A stretch of 64,000 nt of DNA, taken from NCBI GenBank assembly GCA_964058845.1, contig CAXKVR010000369.1:1-64000 (forward strand), read 5' to 3'. Positions within the stretch are counted from its first letter, which is position 1. Each line of letters starts with the position of its first letter. The DNA comes from Carex sylvatica. Lineage: Eukaryota > Streptophyta > Magnoliopsida > Poales > Cyperaceae. A program made the translations under genes and the position numbers. Shown here in pieces: positions 24,720-43,301 of the stretch. The notes beneath the pieces are model-generated. The model saw nothing but the letters and a program-made list of their open reading frames with translations. It had not been told where the DNA came from and ran no database searches.

Positions 24720-25640
24720 TATTCTACTTTAGGTTTCCACAATGACATAGCATACATTATATTACACTTCCAACCCTGAAGGAGCCAACTCCAATCTTCT
24801 TCAATAAAAAAAACCCTTGTTATAATCATTTCTATCTAACCATTTCACAGCATTCTTTCACTACTCTTGGATCTATTGGAAGCTGTTCAAAGCCAGTAGT
24901 TTGTAAAATTCTCAGATGCCACTGCTTGTAGTTCTCCAGTCCCACAACCAAATCTGACCCTTCACACGCTACCTGATTTATAATAGTAGGACCCAACAAT
25001 TCTCTTTCCATTAGTTGCCTCGACTTGGACTTTCGTGGGATTAATGTATCGAACATGTCGAAAATCCTGGAGTACTGCAAGAAAACCATTCTAAACCGTG
25101 GGATGAAGTAGGGACTAAAAGATAAGTTAAATATTCCTTGGATATAAACCATTGGTTTAATCTCTCAAATCAAATTAAGGAGTTGATTTCTTGACCTATT
25201 CCTGTCTAATATTGGTTCGTCCCTTTGTCGAGTGAAGTTATATATGCTATTAACTATAAGCACTTCATCATTATTAATACGAAGATCCCCAATATTTGTT
25301 GACTCCCACTGTGCGGCAATCCCATGATACGCTAAAGGAACACCAAAACCTCAATCATAAACTTCCAACCTCTTTCCAGTCTCTTTGATTCTGTGAAAGC
25401 CCGGCTGAGGTAAATCTACCCCGGTAATTCGGAGTGTCGGGGGACCACCTTTTCTTTTTGCAAGTGCTTGGATTAGAGATGGCCATTGAAATCCAAAAGC
25501 AATGCCGAAATCAATTACATGGATTTTGGATGCAGTGCCTGCAGCAGTGAGAATGCTCTCATTAGCAAAATGATAAGGAACTCTCAGATTGTTGGATGTC
25601 CTTATAAACATATGATAGACCTTTAAATTGTCACGGAGTA
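24720..25640 (-). pseudogene. GRAS pseudogene, internally deleted copy of the 11.7-kb gene
   Basis: It corresponds to the C-terminal half of the intact gene: IHVIDFGIAFGFQWPS at about 25530-25485 and FIPRFRMVFLQYSRIFDM at about 25110-25055. It carries an in-frame stop at 25351-25353, another where the intact gene has CAA in LNFIQEIKP, and a frame change near the 3' end. Upstream of 25640 the sequence jumps straight to the equivalent of 13970 in the intact copy. The N-terminal half, start codon and 5' UTR intron end are therefore deleted (about 1.3 kb), with 'gtca' at the joint. Confidence 0.9.
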
Positions 25641-27960
25641 AAGCTTATTATTGCTAAATCTTATAAAGAGAGAACAAATTAAACAACGAAATCTATGTTT
25701 TGATTTTTCATGAAGTGTTAAATCCACCAACCCATGTCCTCCAATTATCATAGAAACAAGCTATAAAATTAGAAACTAAATGTGAAAAAGGTTCATTGAG
25801 AGAATTTTCCATCGTACCTCAAAAAGCTTCACCAGTTACTAGAGGGTAGAGGAAGAAGCTCCTTTTAAAACTTAAGAAAGAAGCTTTGAAGTTTTCTAAT
25901 TAGATAAGTTATCAAGTGTAACATTTCAGGATGTCACTTCTAGAATCTACCAAAGTCATTGAGGATAATTATTTATGATGCAACGAGCATTGGCAAAGGA
26001 GACCTTTCATAGAAAAAGGAAAGACTTTCTACTATTCTATTCTATTATTATTATTATTATTATTTTAGGGTGATCAAGCAAGACTTCCCTCTTTGGTCTT
26101 TAATTAGGAACTTGTATATTATGGATAAATGTGAAGTGTATCTTGTAATTTCTTTTATGTTGTTCTTGGTTTTTCCACCTCTTATATTTGGAAATTTCTT
26201 CTATTTAGTTTAATGACATTTAATAAACAAGGCCTACTACTATTTCCAAAAAAAAATTACCAGGGATCATCGAACTTTTTAAAAAATAAAAAATCTGCCC
26301 TGGACCATCAAATTGCCCAAATGGTACCAGAAAAATGTCGGATGAATATATATTAACAGAGCTATTTTGACTACATGCAGTGCACCAATCATATTTTTTT
26401 TCATTTTCTTTATTAATTGTGCACTGCCTAAAGCCAAAATAACCATGTCAATATCTTTACCCAAACTGTCTCTTCCAATCTTTAGCAATTAGTTGAATGA
26501 TTTGTTGTTTTTTTTCGGATGACAAGGATTCCTTTTTTTACTTTTTTAATGAAGGACAAAGATTCTTAGTTGCATTTATTTTCTATAAACTTTTTTGACA
26601 TAGCAAATCTTGCTGGTGTGATATTTGCTTTTCAACTTGAAATTCTTTCTGTTCTTAACGTGACTGTGCTATTTTGCTGCACTTGTGGTTTTTCAGGATT
26701 GTTTCTGTGAAGTTGTGCTTAGGAGCTGAGAAGGAACTGTGCAAAGAGGCTACAGTTATTGACTGAAACAGTGCTGGTACCAGAGAACAGGGACTATATT
26801 TAAAGAGATTTTGTATTGTTTGGGGGAGGTTTGGTAGGCTTTGTAAAGTGTGTCAATGAAAATTGGATTTGGATTTGGTTACTTTTTAGGAGCAGGGGTG
26901 TATAATGTTTCCAGGGCAAGAATTCAATGGGCAAAATAATTTCTGGTAATTGAGGTGTGAAAAAGATGGATTCTGAGGTGTTGGATGTAAAAAAAAAAAA
27001 AAACCTACAGGCTTCATTTAATAAGAAATTGGCGGTACCAGTACCACTTACGCAACATTTACCTTTCACTATTGTCCAGTGATATCATCATTTTGTTGTG
27101 TAATTTAATACTATATAATAAAAATAGAGAACAAGAGGATATAATATGGAAGAAGTCTTGATTAACACAATTGACTGTCATGTGGTGGTCCTTTGGGATC
27201 ATCGACCACTGGGCCCTCCGGTGCCAGTCTTTTGGGATCGTCGACCAAAGAACACCCACTAAATTTCACAATTACATAATGTATAATTTTTTGACATTTG
27301 GAAAAATTTGACCATCTGACTTCAACAAATTAGTGCCTTGAAACTGCCACGGTGCAGTTGATAGTCACTGCTGATTGCTGAAGATTAAAAGACAGTTTGG
27401 GTAAAGATATTAACAGAGTTATTTTGACTTCACACAGCATACAACTAATGAATAAACAATATGAATCATGCTCTTCGTGAAGACAAAATAGCTCTGAATA
27501 TCTTTATCAGACAGTTTGCCGGTACCATTTGGGCAATTTGATGGTCCCCTGCAAATTTCTTTATTTTTTTACAATTTGATGTTCCCAGGTAGAAATTGTT
27601 TTTCGGAAATAGTAATACGTAACGTAGGCCTACTGTACAAAATTTCACTAAACTAAATAGAAGGGGTTTCCAAAATAAAAGGTGAAAAAAAACAAGGACA
27701 TGATAAAAAAAAAAAGTAAAAGCACACTTCACATCCATAACTAACAAGTTCCCCTCACTAAAGCAATTTCAAATAATAATAATAAAAAATAATAAAAAAT
27801 CTTGCCTTTTTCCATGAAAGGTCTCCTTTGGGAAGTTCTAGAAAGTGCCATCCTGAAATGTTAGACTTCATAATTTCTCTAATTAGAAAACTTCCAAACT
27901 TCTTTCTAAAGTATTAAAAGGAGCTTCTTGCTCGACCCCTCTAGTCAAATAAAACCAAAG
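25641..27960. repeat. Large inverted repeat made of two copies of the GRAS upstream region
   Basis: The left arm (25641 to about 26510) matches the upstream region of the intact gene from about 13970 onward. The right arm (about 27060-27960) matches the same region in opposite orientation and extends further upstream, for example 'ttggtcgacgat' and 'accaccacat' shared with 15450-15475. The right arm is not followed by a GRAS coding region, so it is an orphan upstream copy. Arms are diverged, not identical. Confidence 0.75.
26560..27005 (+). other. Exon-like fragment in the loop of the inverted repeat
   Basis: After a good acceptor 'gtttttcag' (ending about 26697) a frame reads IVSVKLCLGAEKELCKEATV then I-D-stop. 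About 230 bp later comes an A15 run. This looks like a terminal exon plus 3' UTR of an unidentified gene, possibly carried here by an element. Weak evidence. Confidence 0.25.
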
Positions 27961-29096
27961 CAAACACAATTGACCTGTTTCAGCCCCCCAAAATAGTAAA
28001 CAAAAAAATATGTAAAATGCCTTTACCGTTTGAATTAGACTATGTCACTTGCACAGTAGATAGGCAATATCCTAAGGATCATGCCTATTCAAAAATTTCT
28101 TTTTTAGGATTTTTAAACTTTTTTTTAATTATTTTCTGAAGTTCATCAAATGAAAAGTCTAAACTGTTTATTGTTTTGTGAACTGCTACTCACTAATCTG
28201 ACCTTTAAAAATATCTACACTGTGGAAATTTCTTACACTTCACAGTGTTTAGATTATGATCTGACATGAACTTACATATAAAGAATTTTGGTTTTGTAGA
28301 TTACTCACAATTAATTCACAATTAATTCTTAAAGTTTGACAGTTCAAAGCCTTTGGAAATTTCGATGTTACCGAATACCTATATTTTAAATTTTCTATGA
28401 ATTAAAAACTTTTGAGAATTCACAAATTGACTATGTCATATTAAAAATTCTCATTTCTACAAAATTTCCATATTACCGTAAAGACCTTGATGTTTTTATT
28501 ATTTTTACCATTGTTTTTCTGATTAAAACTAAAAATTTCCATATTACCGAAAAGACCTTGATGTTTTTATTATTTTTACCATCGTTTTTCTTTTTAAGTT
28601 TTAATCGCAACCATTAATACGTAGGAAAATTAGTCAAATTAAAAAAATTATCACAACTGTAAATTTCTTTTCTTAGTGAAAACAGCTCTTTAGTCTGGAT
28701 CATTTTGAGCTGGCCAATCAAAACTAGAAAATTCAGATCCCTACAATTTGTGAATGACATTCACTCAATGGAAGTAAATAATATAGCCTAAAGAGCTCTT
28801 TTACAACAGATGGCCAAACAGCAGAAAATTATTCCTTGTCAAAAGATCGTGAAAGTGGCTTTGTCTATTATTTGGTAGAATTACATAATACTCAGTGAAC
28901 CATGTGTAACAACATAAATTCTCAGTACCTAGTACTTGTACAACATAACTACAATTTAAGATACACTAGTACAGATAGAGGCAAAAAACCAGTCGAGCAT
29001 ATCGAGACCATTTTTATATAAACACATTGCGCAAGATATCTCAAGTGACGTGGACTAATCCATACCCCAAAATACCATTTTTACAAAATTACTCTC
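27961..29096. other. Intergenic, ADH1 3' flank
   Basis: AT-rich sequence between the orphan GRAS upstream copy and the ADH1 stop codon. It contains a tandem duplication (next entry); otherwise nothing recognised. Confidence 0.6.
28461..28600. repeat. Two-copy tandem repeat, ~70-bp unit
   Basis: 'aaatttccatattaccg' followed by 'aaagaccttgatgttttta' occurs twice, starting at 28462 and 28533, nearly identical. It is a recent local duplication. Confidence 0.85.
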
Positions 29097-36647
<7,551 letters not shown>

Positions 36648-36740
36648 TCTAACAAGTCTCTCTGAGTAAACAATTCTCAAAAATGTTAAGAACTTTCACT
36701 TGTCTGAGTTGTCTCTCTCAAATGAGCCAGAAGACGCCGA

Positions 36741-36750
36741 ATATATAAAG
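36741..36750 (-). promoter_or_regulatory. ADH1 TATA box
   Basis: On the minus strand 'ctttatatat' lies about 95 bp upstream of the ADH1 ATG, which puts the transcription start near 36715 with a leader of about 65 nt. Position is as expected for a plant promoter. Confidence 0.65.
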
Positions 36751-36834
36751 GCAAAGGCAGAAATATCAAGGGCGGGTGTAATAAGAAAAGAAATAAAAGA
36801 GAAGGTGGTGGGATCGAAACAAGCTACGTGTTAC

Positions 36835-36874
36835 AAAACCAGAGTTGGTTTTGAGTCCAGGCTTACGTCACGTG
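36835..36874 (-). promoter_or_regulatory. Candidate anaerobic-response element pair and G-box upstream of ADH1
   Basis: 'aaaaccagagttggtttt' (36835-36852) is a mirrored pair of GGTTT cores about 90-100 bp upstream of the TATA box, the usual place of the ADH1 anaerobic-response element. CACGTG at 36869-36874 is a G-box. Motif matching only; low-oxygen induction is the known behaviour of ADH1 genes. Confidence 0.5.
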
Positions 36875-38061
36875 CGAATATTAAACTGCACGTCGGTAAG
36901 GAACCCAAAATCGAAATCGCATCCTCTGAGATAACTCATACTTTTGTGCGACTTTTTGGGAAATCTGAATCGTTCAAGTACGTTCTGCACTCATCTTAAA
37001 GCTCAAATAATACTGGCCCTACGCCAACCCCGAATAGAAACCGGACACGTTGGTCACGCATAATAAAAGATAACGCAGAGCATACGCACTCGGTTTTTAA
37101 GACACCTGATTCATTTCTCTGGTCTTCTGTGGCTGTTGCCATATTTGTAACCATGTTGTTGTCCTACAGACCTAGACTCCTAGCATTAAAAAGTGGTAAG
37201 TTCAGATATGTATTAATTGTTCACAGTTTGAAAGGTTGCACTGTGAATGAAAGAATGTAAATTATAAATTTTGGTGCAATTTGAAAACTGTAAATATATT
37301 TTTCATAATTTAAGTTTAATTTTGACGAAGAAATATTTTTCATAAATTTTTCATAATTTAAGAAATACTACTAAGAGGATAATTTATCAAAGAGCATTAT
37401 TAATCTGAATATAAATTATCTAACATTTTTTATGGTGTTTGTCAGATGGTTATATAATTTAAATAACAAAACTCTTCTGCGTTTATGCACATTTAAAAGC
37501 TTCCTATAAGTCTTAGTTTTGCATGTAATCGATATACAGAATTAACATAATAGTTCTTTACAAAGAAAAAATAAATGCAAATTTTTGCACATTCTTTTAA
37601 AGATTGACAAAACAATTTTTTAAAAAAATGTTTCTAGTGATCCTCTTTTCTTTTAATATTGTTTTACTTTCTCATTTTACATTATCAATTAAAGAATTTG
37701 CGTTATCTGACACAAACAGGGAGTTAAATTACTAGGAATTAGTCCTCAATAGAAATGATTATGTATTATGGAGCACATTTAAGCCCATTTATGCCTTATT
37801 TCCAAAAAATAATTAAGCCCATTTCTTTAAATATGTCTTTTCCCTTTTTCTTTTTCTTTTTTTTGCTATCAACAAGAATTTGACCAATTTATTGGGAAAT
37901 CTAAAAAATAATATCTATGATGAGAAAGTTTGTTAATACGATACTTCATATGGCTCCATCCATATCGTGTCATCGGACACGTATCTATCCATATCGTGAT
38001 GTGTCCAAGACCACTCAATACAGCACCTGTTATGTGGAATCCCAAAATTGTTATCAAATAT
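36875..38061. other. Intergenic upstream of ADH1
   Basis: AT-rich sequence with no gene or clear element seen. Confidence 0.6.
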
Positions 38062-38701
38062 CAAAAAAATAATTAATTTTAAAAACTATTCTCCTCTGTA
38101 CTGAAATTCAAAATCTACTCAAACTGAATTTTTTTTTTTTATCAATTTCAAACTAATTTTCTGGAAATATTATTTTCGGTTCCAGTATTTTTAAAACTGG
38201 TGAAAAGATTTTTGATTACTAGAACTGGAGATATTATTACCGATTTCAAAACTTGAAACAGAGTTTTTTTACCGATTCTATTATTACCGGTTAGACAGAA
38301 TTTTAATATGCTATTTACTGTTTACTACCGGTTCTATTATCAATGGCATTGGAGTACGTGCTTTGTTTTATGCTTTTATGTCAAAATTTATAGGTAAAAT
38401 GACCAAAGGTTCAAGTATTGGAGTACGTTTACTTGATTTTTTTTGCATTGGAGTACGTTCTTATTTGGTCTCAATGCAGATGAATTGACAATCTAATGAA
38501 GTTCTTATAATTAGAGTAATGAAATTGATAATAATTTTATCGATCCTAGAAATCGAAAAAATTATTACTGGTTTTATAAAGCCTCAAACTGAAACTTTTA
38601 TTATTGAAAAATTAGCTTGAAACTGATAAAAAAATTTCAATTTAAGTAGATTTCGAATTCCAGTATAGAGGCGATAGTTTTTGAAATTAATTAGTTTTTT
38701 T
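38062..38701. mobile_element. Foldback/inverted-repeat element
   Basis: The left arm begins 'aaaaaaataattaattttaa' then 'aaactat'. The right arm ends with its near complement 'atagtttttgaaattaatta' then 'gttttttt'. Arms of about 100-150 bp, about 75-85% complementary by eye, enclose sequence with 'accggttctattat' and 'ggagtacg' repeats. No coding frame. Confidence 0.6.
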
Positions 38702-38809
38702 GAAAATTTCGGCGTGAAATCAATCTGATCCTCCACAGTTTCTCTATCCACTCTACAACTCTATCAAATTTGAAGTATACGGAAGGTTTTATATACCGTT
38801 CCCTCTAGC

Positions 38810-39175
38810 TTTTTCTATCGAACGTGGGATTAAGTATCCGCATTAAAAAATATATATTATTAATCAAGTATCTGTTGTCTATCAATTAAGAACTAGTGGT
38901 CTAATGGTAGAGGTTTTGGTTGATATTCATAGGACCTGGGATTCGCTTCCCACATATCACAAGTATTCTCTTTTTGGTTTTCTATATTTTTTAAATTCTG
39001 CACTTTATGTTTTTTTTCTCTTAATAGCGCAACTAATGATCACGGTTTAATACGAGTTCATACAAAATGAAAAATAAACTTTGTATCCTATATTTGTATA
39101 CTTTATATTGGTATAAAACAAATTCTTAATAGCACAAGTAATAATCACGATTCCACTATAATAATAATAAAAAAA
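38810..39175 (+). mobile_element. tRNA-derived SINE-like unit, copy 1
   Basis: An A-box-like TGGTCTAATGG (38897) and a degenerate B-box 'ggattcgcttcc' (about 38939) are spaced as in a tRNA promoter. It is followed by T-rich sequence and 'aatagcgcaactaatgatcac'. It shares its whole length with copy 2 at lower identity. Confidence 0.45.
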
Positions 39176-39469
39176 TGTAATAGACGTATCTAGTGTTGTG
39201 ATAAAACCCGTCCGGTCTAAGACCGAATCCATACCGGATCAGACTGTTCCTAGCTAGACACGGATCTAGCAAGGATTCGGTTCAAAAAAATTTAGCCAAC
39301 CCGTACTAAATCTTACCCGTTCTTATCCGTAGACCGAACCGGACCCAAAACCACTGCACTTTCTCTCTCTGCTCTCCAACTTCATTATTTTATCAGTTAG
39401 GAATTACAAGAAAGGGTTTATACTTTGTATATTGTCCGCTCCGATTCTTTCTATCAAATGTGGAGCGAG

Positions 39470-39865
39470 CAATTCTTTCTATCGAATGTGGGACCAAGTG
39501 TCCACGCGACTTAGGTATTCCGGACATTTGAAAATTTAATATAATTTGAAAAGTATTTATTATCTATCATGTATAAACTAGTGTTGTAATGGCATATCAT
39601 TTTGGTTGATACTCATAGATCTAGAGTTCGATTCCCACGCAAGAATTGTGTTTTTTTTTTATATGTTTTTTTGACATTCTGCACATTATGTTTGTTTGAT
39701 TTTTTTTATCAATAGCGCAAGTAATGGTTACGGTTTAATATGAGAACTTCATAAAGAATGGAAAATAAACCTTGTATTCTAAATTTGTATACATTGTAAA
39801 TAGTATTATACACTTCTCTCAATAGCGCAAGTAATGATTAGGATTTCACTATAACCAAAAATACT
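39470..39865 (+). mobile_element. tRNA-derived SINE-like unit, copy 2
   Basis: Same order as copy 1: 'ctatcgaatgtggga', an A-box-like 'tagtgttgtaatgg' (39579), a good B box GAGTTCGATTCCC (39624), then 'aatagcgcaagtaatg'. The two copies are direct repeats about 650-700 bp apart, so they could be a SINE pair or a segmental duplication. Confidence 0.45.
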
Positions 39866-40049
39866 ATATATATGGTATCATATTACCGTATACATATGGT
39901 ATCAGTTGTTTTAATCAAGACTTTTTTGGTATTATCGTTTTGTTCTCTATTTTTTATTATTTACATTTTAAATTACATTACCAAATGACGATAATTGAGA
40001 CCAACAACCCACCTCTCAACTGGACAAAAGTGAAAGGTAGATGTTGCCT

Positions 40050-40239
40050 GAATTGCTATCCTCTACGGAGCTTTTAGCTGTGGAGCTGTGCAAAGTTTTT
40101 AATCTGGTCCGTTCATTTTGATCGGACGAATCAGATCAAATCTCAAAATTTAGACTCCTCTAATCTGATTCGTCTGATAAAAAAAAACGAACCAGATTAA
40201 AAGCTCAGCAGATAAAAGCTCTGCAGAGAATACGCTCCC
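40050..40239. mobile_element. 190-bp MITE with 10-bp direct repeats
   Basis: Flanked by gatgttgcct at 40040-40049 and 40240-40249. Terminal inverted repeats of about 30 bp share 'ctct.c.gagctttta'. The interior is also palindromic ('aatctggtccgttc' against 'gaaccagatt'). Duplication length suggests a Mutator-type MITE. Confidence 0.75.
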
Positions 40240-40921
40240 GATGTTGCCTACGGGGTACTGATACCGCCAATTTCTTATTGATTGAAGCCTGTATTTTTTT
40301 TTTGTTTTTTTAAGATCCAACACCACAGAATTCATCTTTTCACATCTCAATCATTCATCATGAGAATTGAATTTAGTGCATGAAACTAAATTCATTAATG
40401 TCAATCATTCTGCAGTGAGGGTAAAACAGTTATGGAAATCAAAACCATAATACATCACCAAAGCAACATACAAAAACCTTGATTTTAACCTAGCTACTAC
40501 TTCAGATCAAAACCATAACAACTATTAATTGTGTTATTTGATCGTGGCAGGAGGATTAAGGTGACACCTAATGCTGTTTTAACATCTGACTAATATGACT
40601 GTTAATATAAAATAAAAACAAATTCCAATAACTATGAAATACTTGGAAGTTTTTATGACTATGAATTAAAGTCATAAGGTCAAACTCAGTTAAGGGCTAC
40701 TTTAAGATACCAAGCAAAGACCATACCAGTGTTTGCAAAATAATTTAGACTCAAAGAAGCAAAATTCATGATCCAAAGCCTAATGGAAAATCCATGATAC
40801 AAAACCTAACAAGAGGAAACGTCTCTACCACATAGGAAACAAGACTTCCACCTTCAAATTCACGAATCCAATTGGTTATAACTTCTCTATCGCCTAGGAA
40901 ACAAACATTAATTTACTGTTC

Positions 40922-42596
40922 TCATGTGCTTGGCGACATCTGTCTAAGTTTTGCGTTCAATATTCGACTCAATTCATCAGCAATACTTTTCTTCTTGTTT
41001 GCCATCTACAATTTTTTTCAAAGAAAAAGCCATAAAATATAGAAGGCTGCGGCCAAATATTCAAAAACAGTAAACCCAACAGGTATTGGGTAATCATTTC
41101 AGACAAATTAGTGGTATATCAGAAAATCTACACTGTATCAAACAAAACCTATATAAAAAAGGTACGTACAGTCACAGAATGTATACTGTTTTACAGTTTT
41201 ACTTAAACAATATTACTTTGTATATGACAAAATACTGGGGCATTTTAACCCTACTCTACATTCTTATTGGGCTTCAATAGAGAACACACTTTTTTTTTTT
41301 GAAAAGAGAAATTTTTGTGGCCCTCTGCTATGGCTGGTTTTTAAGATATTTTTCTGGTACTTGCTTTCTGGAACAGTTGCTGTACCAGTTTTACTGTTTA
41401 TGTTTATTCTGCTATTTGCTGGTTTGTAACTGCTATTCCCTCTCACACTGATTTCCTTAAAATTATTAAAAAACACAAATCAAACTTCTTACCAAAAGAA
41501 CTTTGAATTCTTGTTAAAACAGGACAGCAATCAACTAGATGAAACCAAAACATCAGTGTGACTTATTGGCGTAATTGGCCATGCATGGTGGCATAAATAG
41601 GAGTTCACTTTAAGAGCTAATTAGCAAAAAAAAAAAAAAAAAATTGAAAGAAATGGGTATTCCCACCGATTTCCATTCAATGAAAACCAGATACAAAATT
41701 CATACCAGGTACCACCTCTCTGGTACCAATATATAAAACATAGAGCTAATTAGTAATTAGTCAACTAAAGCACTAACAAGTTCTCAACTTACCTCAAGAA
41801 GCTCATCAAAATTGGATTTCAGCAACCTGGTTTTTCTTTCACAGTAATCATTGCCTTCTGCCATGGTTTTCTGACAAGGAGTAAAAATATAAAATAAACA
41901 ATATGAGCAGCAGAAGCTACCATTTAACCACATGTTTTCTTTTCAGGGTCAAAACAAAAAATATATCAAAATGTTTGATCAATAAATGAAGATACTATCA
42001 CACACATTCCCAAAGACTGAGAATTTTACAAGCTACTGATTTGCATGTGGAACAGCACCTGTATTTTGACATTTCAATTTTACATCTTAGATGTCTTTCA
42101 TGGGTTCCTATACTAATTTGATCAGAAAGAAGTTGTAACTGGAATAGAACAACAAAAAGAAAAATCATTTGAAAAATTGATCAAAAACCTCTACGAAGTA
42201 GCCAGTTCCAACATCAACTAAGACGTTATCAGCATCATCGAGATATCCAGGTACATAAAGCGATGCCGTTAGAGGAACGAGAATCTTCTTCCCTGCACGA
42301 GCAAAACCAAGTAACAATAATGAAACCTGATTTTGAATTTTGAATTAACAATCTAAATAAAAGAGAGATGCTTTGCCTTGGGGGCGGAGAGAGAGGTCTT
42401 GGAGAGCAGCGTTGGCGACCTCAAGGCGGGAAGCGGCAGTGTGGATCTTGGTTAAGCTGTCTTGCAAAAGGTTAACCTCGAGATCCGTTTGCTCCTTGAT
42501 TGATCGGAGTTGATCGATGCTCATGTTCATCATCTCCGATAACCTAATCGGGCCGCCGCCGCCTGCTCCCGCCGCTCCTTTCGACCCGCTTGCCAT
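40922..42596 (-). CDS. PFD5: Prefoldin subunit 5 (GIM5), complete
   Basis: Alpha-class subunit of the cytosolic prefoldin hexamer that passes unfolded actin and tubulin to the CCT chaperonin. Exons (minus): 42596-42377, 42292-42189, 41870-41793, 41005-40922; phases agree; 161 residues, slightly above the usual 150-155 because of a Gly/Ala-rich N-terminus. An N-terminal coiled coil ([20 protein letters not shown]), central beta hairpins ([25 protein letters not shown]) and a C-terminal coiled coil ([16 protein letters not shown]) are in the family's order. Intron 1 has a GC donor (CAAG|GCAAAG, 42376-42375) with a normal AG acceptor; no GT donor gives a sensible protein. A tRNA-Thr gene starts only 114 bp upstream on the other strand. 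Confidence 0.93.
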
Positions 42597-42709
42597 TTTT
42601 CTTTGTAGATTTCTATTCTACTCCCGTAGGCAAAGTGGAGCAGAGCGAATATTTGTAATGTTTGATAATTTTGTGATATATATATAATGAAGTTCGTATC
42701 AAACAGTAA

Positions 42710-42781
42710 GCCCTTATAGCTCAGTGGTAGAGCGTCAGTCTTGTAAACTGAAGGTCCGTAGTTCGATCCTGCGTGAGGGCA
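42710..42781 (+). tRNA. tRNA-Thr (anticodon UGU)
   Basis: Complete cloverleaf: acceptor GCCCTTA/TGAGGGC, A box TAGCTCAGTGGTAGAGC region, anticodon arm TCAGT-CTTGTAA-ACTGA with TGT anticodon, T arm with GTTCGATCC, discriminator A at 42781. A TATA-like 'gatatatatataatg' and a CAA lie upstream, and a T run follows at 42786, all usual for plant nuclear tRNA genes. No intron; CCA is not encoded. Confidence 0.97.
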
Positions 42782-43301
42782 GGTATTTTTTTAATTAAGT
42801 TTAATATTATATAAAATATAATTAATTATTTTATTCTAATTATTAATATGCCCGTCTCCTTTTAGTTAATATGTAAAATAAGTGAATTATTAATATACAT
42901 TAATTTCAGCTATCGATTCAAATCTAAAAATGAACTCGACGCGTTCAATTAAATTAATTTGACAGTTTAAAGTCATGCTCAAAATTATTTTCATGAACTA
43001 GTTTGATTTCGTCTCGAAATAATCGTATTATTCAGTATGAAGTGCTTAATCATTAATATGTTCATTTTTTAAATAAAAAATTGAATGTTTTTGTCAAATT
43101 GTATTATCAAATAAACAAAGTATTCATAAGTACATAACTATAATGTTAAAAAGATGTGCATCAGTTACTTTTTACTCTAATTATTTAATAAAAAATAGTA
43201 ATCGGACAGATACAGAATTTAACCTCAAATTAACTCGACTTGTTATTATCAAACAGAAATTAAATCAGTTCGCTCAAACAAGCAGTGCAGCTAGGGGTGT
43301 A
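42782..43301. other. Spacer after tRNA-Thr
   Basis: AT-rich sequence with the Pol III terminator T run at its start. No other feature recognised. Confidence 0.6.

Noticed and set aside
36700..36999. 99-codon plus-strand frame upstream of ADH1
   Set aside because: It overlaps the ADH1 leader and promoter on the opposite strand, has no recognisable motif and no splice or start context.
42345..42376. Read-through of PFD5 exon 1 to ...[13 protein letters not shown] as the true protein end
   Set aside because: It would give an 83-residue truncated prefoldin, while the three downstream exons complete a normal subunit in phase through a GC donor.
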